From Bryobacter aggregatus MPL3 (lineage in GTDB: Bacteria; Acidobacteriota; Terriglobia; Bryobacterales; Bryobacteraceae): a stretch of DNA of 64,000 bases. The notes beneath the pieces are model-generated. The model had not been told where the DNA came from, searched no databases, and saw only the letters and a list, made by a program, of their open reading frames with translations. The stretch spans positions 4,154,001 through 4,218,000 of the forward strand of contig NZ_JNIF01000003.1 of assembly GCF_000702445.1 (NCBI RefSeq). Direction: 5' to 3'. The position numbers and the translations under genes were made by a program. The number at the start of each line of letters is the position of its first letter. The stretch's first letter is position 1. Shown in pieces: positions 1 to 6,741 of this stretch.

Positions 1-1175
1 TAGCTGCCATTGATTTCAATGTACCCCTCGGTGAAATCGCAGGTCCAGAATTCTGCGGAGCCTTTGCCGGCACCGGCAATGCGGAGGTCGATGACGACAT
101 CCTTGGCGTCGAGTTTCGCTTTGAGTTTTGCTTCGTCGAAGGGGGCAGCGAGGCCTGCCTTGCAGACACGCTTCCCCTGGAGATAGATGTCCGTTGCGGC
201 GGGGAGGAAGTTGGCTCCTGAATAACCAGCGGCGCAGATGATCCGGCCCCAGTTGGGATCGGAACCTCCAATGGCCGTCTTGACCAGCGGAGAATTGGCG
301 ATCGCCCGGCCGATCTTTTCGGCGTCCGCTTCGGACTTTGCCCCACTGACCAGAACCCGGATGAGCTTCTTGGCGCCTTCGCCGTCGCGGGCGATCTGGG
401 CGGCCAGATTCTGCATCACGCGGGTGACGGCCTCGGCGACGAGCTGCAATTCGGCTGCGCTGGGTTTGACGCCGCTGGCCCCGTTGGCCAGGAGGACGAC
501 CGTGTCATTGGTACTGGTGTCGCCATCGACGGTGAGGCGATTGTAGCTGAGCTGGGTGGCGCGGGTGAGGATCTTCTGGAGTGCCGGAGCCGGGATTGCG
601 GCGTCGCACATGAGATAGCCGAGGGTGGTTGCCATGTTCGGCTGGATCATTCCTGAGCCCTTGGTCATTCCGGCGATGCGGACTTTGCCTTGCTTGAGGG
701 TAATCGTTTCGGAGGCTGTCTTCATGACGAGGTCCGTGGTCAGAATGGCCCGGGCAACGTCTTCAAAGCGCGAGGCGCTGAGACCTGCGAAGAGAGCGGG
801 GAGCGCCTTGGTGATCTTTTTGACGTCGAGCTCGACGCCGATGACGCCGGTGGAGGAGGGCAGGACTTGTGCGGGGTCGCAGGCGGCCAGATCGGCCACT
901 GCGTCGACACTGGTCTCGGCCACCTTGGCTCCCGTGCGGGTGGCGCAATTGGCATTTCCGGCATTGATCAGCAGCGCCTTGACCTTGCCCTTGGAGATGG
1001 CGAGGTTCTGACGCGAGAGCACAACCGGGGCGGCGGCCACCAGGTTTTGAGTGAACACAGCCGCGGCATTGGCCGGTTGGTCGGAGATGATGAGGGCAAG
1101 GTCATCGCGTTCTACCTTGCGGATGCCTGCATAGACGGAGCTGTACTGATAGCCAAGAGGAAGCTGAATTTTCAC
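1..1175 (-). CDS. argJ: ArgJ bifunctional glutamate N-acetyltransferase / ornithine acetyltransferase (3' end cut by window)
   Basis: Arginine biosynthesis: moves acetyl from N-acetylornithine to glutamate (and in bifunctional forms acetylates glutamate with acetyl-CoA). Translating the minus strand from GTG at 1175 gives 391 visible residues. They contain the ArgJ self-processing region KGSGMIQPNMATTLG (residues 172-186); cleavage is expected between Ala182 and Thr183, Thr183 becoming the nucleophile. The last visible residues, ending EINGS, match the family's C-terminus, so only a few codons are missing. The GTG start directly follows the fmt stop codon (TAA then GTG) and has a GGGTGA-like ribosome site inside the end of fmt, suggesting translational coupling. 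It is the last gene of aroC-def-fmt-argJ. No ATG upstream fits. Assignment is firm; whether the enzyme is mono- or bifunctional cannot be read from sequence alone. Confidence 0.95.
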   Translation of the reverse strand, partial: MKIQLPLGYQYSSVYAGIRKVERDDLALIISDQPANAAAVFTQNLVAAAPVVLSRQNLAISKGKVKALLINAGNANCATRTGAKVAETSVDAVADLAACDPAQVLPSSTGVIGVELDVKKITKALPALFAGLSASRFEDVARAILTTDLVMKTASETITLKQGKVRIAGMTKGSGMIQPNMATTLGYLMCDAAIPAPALQKILTRATQLSYNRLTVDGDTSTNDTVVLLANGASGVKPSAAELQLVAEAVTRVMQNLAAQIARDGEGAKKLIRVLVSGAKSEADAEKIGRAIANSPLVKTAIGGSDPNWGRIICAAGYSGANFLPAATDIYLQGKRVCKAGLAAPFDEAKLKAKLDAKDVVIDLRIAGAGKGSAEFWTCDFTEGYIEINGS

Positions 1176-2114
1176 TTAATCACCCAAGAGTTCATTTTCG
1201 GCGATGCGCAGGCCGTTGCGGAGGTCGGTGCCCGAAACACGGGAGCGGCCCTCTTGCTGGACTTCCAGCAGTTCCAGGACGGTGGATTGGCCGCAGGCGA
1301 CGCGCAGCGGACCTTTGGCGCCGAGGACACGGCCTGGTTCGTGAGTTGTGGAGTCCTCGGAGACACGGGTTTTGGAGATGCGGAGGGTTTGCCCTCGGAA
1401 TTGGGTTGCGGTGCCGGGCCAAGGGAAGAAGCCGCGCGTGCGGTTGTGGATCACAGTGGCGGGCCAGTTCCAGTCAATGGCGGCGTCGAGACGGCTGAGG
1501 ATGGGGGCGTGGGTGGCCTCGCTATCCTGCTGTGGAATCGGAATCATCGTGCCTTGCTCGATGGCGGTGAGGGTCTCGAGCAGCAGGGTGGCCCCCATTG
1601 GAGCGAGACGGGCTCCCAGCTCGACGGCTGTCTCGTTCGGATCGATTTCGGTGGCGGCCTTGAGCAGCATGTCGCCCGTGTCGAGGCCGGCGTTGATCTG
1701 CATGGTGGTGACGCCGGTGGCGTGTTCCCCGTTGGCAATGGCCCACTGGATGGGTGCTGCGCCGCGATAGCGCGGGAGCAGCGAGCCGTGGACGTTGACG
1801 ATGCCAAAACGAGGAATGTCAATGATACTTTGCGGGATGATCTGGCCATAGCCGACGATGACCATGATGTCGGGGGCATCGGCTTTTAGCTCTTCGACAA
1901 TTGCCGTGTTCCGAATCCGCTCCGGCTGCCGCACGGGCAGACCGAGGGCGAGCGCGGAGTTCTTGACCGGGCTCATGGCCAAAGACTGGCCGCGTCCTTT
2001 AGGGCGGTCGGGTTGCGTATAGACCGCCAGGATCTGGTGGCCGGCATGCGCCATCGCTTCTAAGCTGGGCACGGCGAATTGCGGCGTGCCCAGGAAGATG
2101 GCTTTTATTCCCAC
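1176..2114 (-). CDS. fmt: methionyl-tRNA formyltransferase
   Basis: Transfers formyl from 10-formyl-THF to Met-tRNAfMet for translation initiation; cytoplasmic. The 312-aa length is standard. The N-terminal formyltransferase fold starts IKAIFLGTPQFAVP; the catalytic set is visible as Asn107/His109 in VNVHGSLLPRYRG and Asp145 in GLDTGD. The C-terminal OB-like tRNA-binding domain occupies roughly residues 205-312. The start overlaps the end of def by 10 bases, the usual def-fmt arrangement coupling formylation and deformylation, and the stop abuts argJ. Nothing unusual. Confidence 0.97.
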   Translation of the reverse strand: MGIKAIFLGTPQFAVPSLEAMAHAGHQILAVYTQPDRPKGRGQSLAMSPVKNSALALGLPVRQPERIRNTAIVEELKADAPDIMVIVGYGQIIPQSIIDIPRFGIVNVHGSLLPRYRGAAPIQWAIANGEHATGVTTMQINAGLDTGDMLLKAATEIDPNETAVELGARLAPMGATLLLETLTAIEQGTMIPIPQQDSEATHAPILSRLDAAIDWNWPATVIHNRTRGFFPWPGTATQFRGQTLRISKTRVSEDSTTHEPGRVLGAKGPLRVACGQSTVLELLEVQQEGRSRVSGTDLRNGLRIAENELLGD

Positions 2115-2626
2115 TCTCCGGCCTTCTCCAGCTTGCGGATTTTGCGGCGGATGATGTCGCGCTTCAGCGGGCTGATGCGATGGATAAAGAGGATGCCGTC
2201 GAGATGATCGTTCTCATGCTGGATGGCGCGGCTCAGGAGGTCTTCGCCCGTAACTTCAATCCACGCGCCATGCTCATTCTTGGCACGGACGGTGGTCTTT
2301 TTCGCACGATTGACGGGCTCGCGGAAGCCGGGGATTGAAAGACAACCCTCTTCTTCTGAGAGGCTGCCCTCCTTCGAGAGGATCTCGGGGTTGATGAGCA
2401 CGAGCCGCTGGAGGGGATCTTCGCCCGAGGAGGGGTCGATCACGGTGATGCGTTTGGTGAGGCCAATCTGCGGCGCGGCGAGGCCAACGCCCTTTGCTGC
2501 GTACATGGTGGCGAACATATCTGCGACCAACTGCTTCAGCTCAGACTTGCCGAACTCGGAGTCTGCGACAGGTTCGCAGACCACTTCGAGCACCGGGTTG
2601 CCGTATTTCACAATCTTGTAAATCAT
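2105..2626 (-). CDS. def: peptide deformylase
   Basis: Removes the N-formyl group from nascent proteins; metal-dependent and ribosome-associated. All three motifs are present in 173 aa: GVGLAAPQIG (residues 47-56), EEGCLSIPG with metal ligand Cys95, and QHENDHLDG with His137, catalytic Glu138 and His141. It carries the EGCLS form of motif 2. The ATG lies directly against the aroC stop codon, and the 3' end overlaps fmt by 10 bases, so the three genes are co-transcribed. Confidence 0.97.
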   Translation of the reverse strand: MIYKIVKYGNPVLEVVCEPVADSEFGKSELKQLVADMFATMYAAKGVGLAAPQIGLTKRITVIDPSSGEDPLQRLVLINPEILSKEGSLSEEEGCLSIPGFREPVNRAKKTTVRAKNEHGAWIEVTGEDLLSRAIQHENDHLDGILFIHRISPLKRDIIRRKIRKLEKAGEWE

Positions 2627-3799
2627 CTAAAACTCACGCACCTGCGTTTGATAGTTTGCAAAATTCCGCTTTGCTTCGCGAAGCGAATCGCCGCCGAATT
2701 TCTCGAGCATGGCCTGGGCCAGAACCAGCGCGACCATGGCCTCGCCAATGACTCCCGCTGCAGGAATGACCGCGACGTCGCTGCGTTCATAGACCGCAAG
2801 GGCGGAGTCTCTGGTGGGCAGGTCGACGCTTTCCAGGGGACGTCGGAGTGTCGAGATCGGCTTCAAATGGCCGCGGACGATGATGTCCTGCCCATTGGTG
2901 ATGCCTCCTTCGAGACCGCCAGCACGATTGGCGCCCCGGAAGAATTCACGTTCTTCTTTGTTGTAGTGAATGGTGTCCTGAACTTTACTGCCGAAACTCT
3001 GGGCTCCTTCGAGCGAATAGCCGACTTCAACGCCCTTGACCGCTTGCATGGAGACAATGGCCTGCGCCAGTTTGCCGTCGAGACGGGAATCCCAAGTGAT
3101 ATGAGAGCCCAAGCCAATCGGTACGCCATGGGCGCGTACTTCAAAGATGCCGCCGACCGTGTCCCCGGTGCGGTAGGCCTCGTCTACGACAGCCTTGAAG
3201 CGGACTTCGGTTTCGGGGTCGACGGTGCCGAGCAGGACTTCCTCTTTTTTGCTAAGCGCGACGAGGTCTTCCCAGGTTGCTTCGTAGGTGGAGGTTTCGC
3301 GCCCGACACCAACGACGTGACTCAGTACCTCAATGCCGAATTCGGCGAGGTAGGCCTTGGCGATGGCTCCGACGGCAACACGGGCCGTCGTTTCGCGAGC
3401 GCTGGCACGTTCCAGGATGTAACGGGCGTCATCGAAGTCGTACTTGATGCAGCCGATGAGGTCGGCATGGCCAGGACGCGGACGCTTCACTTCTTTGAAG
3501 TGTTCGGCCGCACCGTCGAAATCTTCGACTGGCATGGACTGCGTCCAGTTCTTCCAATCACGATTGGCGATGATGCATGCAATGGGTGCACCGATGGTCT
3601 TGGAATGCCGCACACCGGAAACGATGTGCGCCGTGTCTGTCTCGATCTTCATGCGGCCGCCACGGCCGAAGCCCTGCTGGCGGCGCCACAATTCACGATT
3701 GATTTTTTCTAGGGATATCGGGATGCCAGAGGGCAGGCCGGTGATCGTAGCCACCAGACATTCGCCATGGCTCTCGCCCGCGGTCTCAAAGCGAAACAT
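2627..3799 (-). CDS. aroC: chorismate synthase
   Basis: Last shikimate-pathway step: EPSP to chorismate, using reduced FMN. The 390-aa protein has the signatures FETAGESHG at the N-terminus, RPGHADL followed by KYDFDDARYILERASAR, and GGITNGQDIIVRGHLKP with STLRRPLESVDL near the C-terminal third. It is the first gene of the minus-strand operon with def, fmt and argJ; the 23-base gap to the upstream histidine kinase stop is too short for much of a promoter, so transcription may partly come from upstream. Chorismate made here feeds trpD (59021), which is elsewhere in the window and not linked. Confidence 0.97.
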   Translation of the reverse strand: MFRFETAGESHGECLVATITGLPSGIPISLEKINRELWRRQQGFGRGGRMKIETDTAHIVSGVRHSKTIGAPIACIIANRDWKNWTQSMPVEDFDGAAEHFKEVKRPRPGHADLIGCIKYDFDDARYILERASARETTARVAVGAIAKAYLAEFGIEVLSHVVGVGRETSTYEATWEDLVALSKKEEVLLGTVDPETEVRFKAVVDEAYRTGDTVGGIFEVRAHGVPIGLGSHITWDSRLDGKLAQAIVSMQAVKGVEVGYSLEGAQSFGSKVQDTIHYNKEEREFFRGANRAGGLEGGITNGQDIIVRGHLKPISTLRRPLESVDLPTRDSALAVYERSDVAVIPAAGVIGEAMVALVLAQAMLEKFGGDSLREAKRNFANYQTQVREF

Positions 3800-3822
3800 T
3801 GTACTTGTAAGTCACTAGTTTA

Positions 3823-5859
3823 TCAGGAGCTTTGCTCCTGCATCGCCAGGACACGGCGAAGAACATCGCTGAGTTGGTGGATTGTGAGAGGTTTGGCGAG
3901 ATAGTCTGTCATTCCGGCGGCCAGGCACAGGTCCTGGGCTCCGGCCATCACATTGGCGGTGAGGGCGACGATGGGCAGAGATTTGCGGCCTTCGTTCCTC
4001 TCCCATTCGCGAATTGCGGCGGTTGCGGCATATCCGTCCATCCCGGGCATCTGGCAATCCATCAGTACGACATCGAAGTCGCCCTCGCGCAGGTCTTGGA
4101 AGGCCTGGCTTCCATCGGCAGCAATCGTGACTTCGCAGCCCAAACGTTCGAGCATGATCCGGGCAACCTTCTGGTTGACCGGATTATCTTCTGCCAGGAG
4201 CACCCTGGCAGAGATGGGATCCAAGCTGCTGCTTTCCTCCTCCAGCGGTGACTCCGGAGTGCAGATGGCGTGGTTTAATGCGGCTCGGAGGGCTTCGGGT
4301 TGTACTGGTTTGAGCAGGCAGGTATCGATTCGCAGATTGTTCAGCAGCTTGCGGTCCAGGTCGTGAGCCGATGAGCCGAGAAGAATCACCGGAAGCTGTT
4401 GGAGGCCCGGCTGCGAGCGAATGGCCCGGGTGAGCATGAGTCCATCCATCAGAGGCATTTCAACGTCAATGATGGCCGCATCAAAAGGCTGTTCGGCCTG
4501 CAGCGCCTCCAGCAGGATTCCGAGGGCATGAGTGCCCGAGGAGGACTCGACGAGTTGGACTTGTTCCACGGTGAGCATATGGCAGAGAATGCGCAGGTTG
4601 ATCTCGTTATCGTCGACGGCAAGGATGCGCCGGGTGGCCAAGGTTGCGGCGGGAGTGGGGGGATTGGGCAGCGAGTTGGCCAAGGGGAGTTCGATTGTGA
4701 ACCAGAAAATTGATCCTGCGTGCTCCCGGCTGATCACGCCAATGCGTCCGTGCATCATCTCGACCAGGCGTTTAGAGATGGCAAGACCGAGTCCCGTGCC
4801 GCCGTAGCGGCGGTTCATGGAGGAATCTGCCTGAGTGAAGGCCTCGAACAGATGAGCGTGTGCCGCCTCGGAAATGCCGATTCCCGTGTCGGCAACCTCG
4901 AAGCGGAGCGAGGCGTGAGTGGCGGTACGGTTGAGAAGCGTTACTTTACAGGAGACTTCGCCCTGGGGCGTGAACTTGACCGCGTTCGACAGGAGATTGA
5001 CCAGAATTTGCCGCAGACGAACACTGTCGCCCAGCAGCGCCTCCGGAATCTCGTCGGAAATGCTGCGCCGTAATCCGAGATGCTTGCGCCGGGCGCCAGC
5101 GGCATTGAGCGCGATGGATTCTTCGACAACCTGACGTGGATCGAATGGGGCCGCTTCCATCGATAGCTTGCCTGCTTCGATTTTCGAGAAATCGAGAATG
5201 TCATTGATCACGGTGAGGAGTGCATCGCTGGAGAGGCGAATGGTGTCGAAGAGATCGTTTTCTTCAGCAGGGAGTGCAGAGGGTGGAATGAGTCCCAGGG
5301 TGCCGATGATGCCGTTGAGTGGAGTGCGGATTTCGTGGCTCATGGTCGCCAGGAAATTCGATTTGGCTCGATTCGCCTCCACCGCTTCATCCCGTGCGGA
5401 GGCGAGTTCCTTCGTGCGCTCTTCTACCTTTCGTTCGAGTTGCGCGTTGAGGAGCGCCAGCCGGTTGTTCGCATCTTCGAGATCTGCGGGAGAGGGGTAC
5501 TTTGAGGCGACCTTGATCAACTTAAATAGCATTCCCGCTGTGCAGATGGAAACAATGCCGGTTGCGAGTTTCAGGAGAACTTCAAAGCGATAAATGGGAT
5601 ACCAGAGGACATAAATACTGACCGCATGAGTTGCGCCGCAAAGGAGGATAAATGCGGCAAACATATAGAAAATCCAATTGAATACCAGATCTCTGCGGCG
5701 GTAGACAAAGCCAATCAGCGTGATGGGGATTGTGATGTAGGCCAGAACTATGAGCGCATCTGCGAGAACCGAAAGCCAGAGAATCTCAGGTCTCCACGCA
5801 AAACAATAACCGTGCGGCATGAAATCCGCTCGAAATAGGTTCGCGAAGAAGCGGAACAT
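3823..5859 (-). CDS. hybrid sensor histidine kinase with an ethylene-receptor-like N-terminal membrane domain
   Basis: 678 aa. Residues about 27-115 form three hydrophobic helices that match the ethylene-binding domain of plant ETR1 and cyanobacterial relatives: Asp34, Tyr41, Ile44 and Pro45 keep the spacing of ETR1 Asp25/Tyr32/Ile35/Pro36, and FILLCGATH gives Cys74 and His78, equivalent to the copper ligands Cys65/His69. Then come a coiled coil (about 125-165), HisKA with MSHEIRTP (His175), HATPase motifs DTGIGI and GGTGLGLAI (about 280-392), and two receiver domains with phospho-acceptors Asp465 (IIDVEMPLMDG) and Asp601 (LMDCQMPGMDG). No GAF domain separates sensor and kinase, unlike ETR1. 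No clear ribosome site precedes the ATG; Met14 (MPHGYC) is an alternative start. An inverted repeat lies just upstream. No cognate regulator is adjacent. The family match is by memory of ETR1 residues; ethylene or copper binding is inference. Confidence 0.9.
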   Translation of the reverse strand: MFRFFANLFRADFMPHGYCFAWRPEILWLSVLADALIVLAYITIPITLIGFVYRRRDLVFNWIFYMFAAFILLCGATHAVSIYVLWYPIYRFEVLLKLATGIVSICTAGMLFKLIKVASKYPSPADLEDANNRLALLNAQLERKVEERTKELASARDEAVEANRAKSNFLATMSHEIRTPLNGIIGTLGLIPPSALPAEENDLFDTIRLSSDALLTVINDILDFSKIEAGKLSMEAAPFDPRQVVEESIALNAAGARRKHLGLRRSISDEIPEALLGDSVRLRQILVNLLSNAVKFTPQGEVSCKVTLLNRTATHASLRFEVADTGIGISEAAHAHLFEAFTQADSSMNRRYGGTGLGLAISKRLVEMMHGRIGVISREHAGSIFWFTIELPLANSLPNPPTPAATLATRRILAVDDNEINLRILCHMLTVEQVQLVESSSGTHALGILLEALQAEQPFDAAIIDVEMPLMDGLMLTRAIRSQPGLQQLPVILLGSSAHDLDRKLLNNLRIDTCLLKPVQPEALRAALNHAICTPESPLEEESSSLDPISARVLLAEDNPVNQKVARIMLERLGCEVTIAADGSQAFQDLREGDFDVVLMDCQMPGMDGYAATAAIREWERNEGRKSLPIVALTANVMAGAQDLCLAAGMTDYLAKPLTIHQLSDVLRRVLAMQEQSS

Positions 5860-5875
5860 AGATTCTTTATAGCTT

Positions 5876-5897
5876 ACAGTAAGGTGGATTTTACTGT
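5876..5897. promoter_or_regulatory. inverted repeat upstream of the ethylene-receptor-like kinase
   Basis: ACAGTAA, 8-base spacer, TTACTGT: a perfect 7-base inverted repeat 17-38 bases upstream of the kinase ATG at 5859. It sits where an operator or a 5'-UTR hairpin would be. The 114-base gap (5860-5973) contains nothing else recognised. Function is inferred only from position and symmetry. Confidence 0.35.
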
Positions 5898-5973
5898 TAG
5901 TTAGATTTCTTGCCTGATGGATTTTTATTGCTTGATGGGTAAGGTCTCCGCAAATATGGCAGAAAGGTACAGA

Positions 5974-6741
5974 TTAAGGCGCGGCTACAAGGGCAACTGG
6001 CCGGACCGGAGAACCGGTAGCTCCGTTGAGCTTGAGAGGGAGGCAGATGAAGAAACACTCTTTCACTCCGGTGGTAGCAAGCTCTTCGAGATTGAGATTC
6101 TCAATGATATAGATCCCTTTCTGCGGGAGAAGGTAAAAGTGGGCAAAGAGCGTAACTCCGGTTTCGGGATCGACCACACCGGGGACATCCCAAGCCATGT
6201 TGTCCGCACCGACGGCAGACACTTGGTGATCTGCGGCCCAGAGGGTCGCAGACTTGTGAGCGCCAGCCGCTTTGAGATAAGCCGCCTCATCGTGCCAGAG
6301 CTTGGCAAAGCCGGTGCGGACCAGCAGGATGTCGCCGGGGTTGGGGCGCGTGCCACCGAGCGCGCGTTCGAGGTCGTCTGCGGTGAATTCGTACTCGGCA
6401 GGAAGGGGCGCGAGATCGGCAAAGACGGCACGGCGGAGGAGCGGTGGAATTTCTTCGACACCGTGTTGGGAGAAGCCGGCGGGCGATTCCACTTCGTGGG
6501 CGTTCACTCCACCATGCAGGCAACCGTGTGCGGCTTGGTGCGAGAGTGCGTCGATGTGAGTGCCGGTGTGTTCCATCATCGTCAGCACGCCGCCAGCGCT
6601 GGTGCGGGGGGTGCCGGTTGGGTCGGAATGCCGGCGGTGTAGCGCGTAGAAATATCCGGGTTTGTGAGCCGGATGGATGGGCATACCAGTGAAGCGGGGT
6701 TGCTCGAGGTCGATGATGCGAGCGTTGGTGAGAGGGTTCAT
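5974..6741 (-). CDS. cyclase-family (kynurenine-formamidase-like) metal-dependent hydrolase
   Basis: 255-aa cytoplasmic protein of the cyclase superfamily (PF04199 type), whose members include bacterial kynurenine formamidase KynB and isatin hydrolase. The metal-binding signature HTGTHID is at residues 58-64, with a further His68 (DALSHQ). The substrate cannot be deduced; no tryptophan-catabolism genes are nearby. Its start codon overlaps the stop of the upstream Ser/Thr kinase by ATGA (6738-6741), so it is translated from the kinase message, an unusual partner for this hydrolase. No signal peptide is visible. Confidence 0.85.
   Translation of the reverse strand: MNPLTNARIIDLEQPRFTGMPIHPAHKPGYFYALHRRHSDPTGTPRTSAGGVLTMMEHTGTHIDALSHQAAHGCLHGGVNAHEVESPAGFSQHGVEEIPPLLRRAVFADLAPLPAEYEFTADDLERALGGTRPNPGDILLVRTGFAKLWHDEAAYLKAAGAHKSATLWAADHQVSAVGADNMAWDVPGVVDPETGVTLFAHFYLLPQKGIYIIENLNLEELATTGVKECFFICLPLKLNGATGSPVRPVALVAAP

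Noticed and set aside
690-1889. Long plus-strand reading frame of 399 codons
   Set aside because: It lies antisense to argJ and fmt, which have complete family motifs. Its protein has no recognisable domain.
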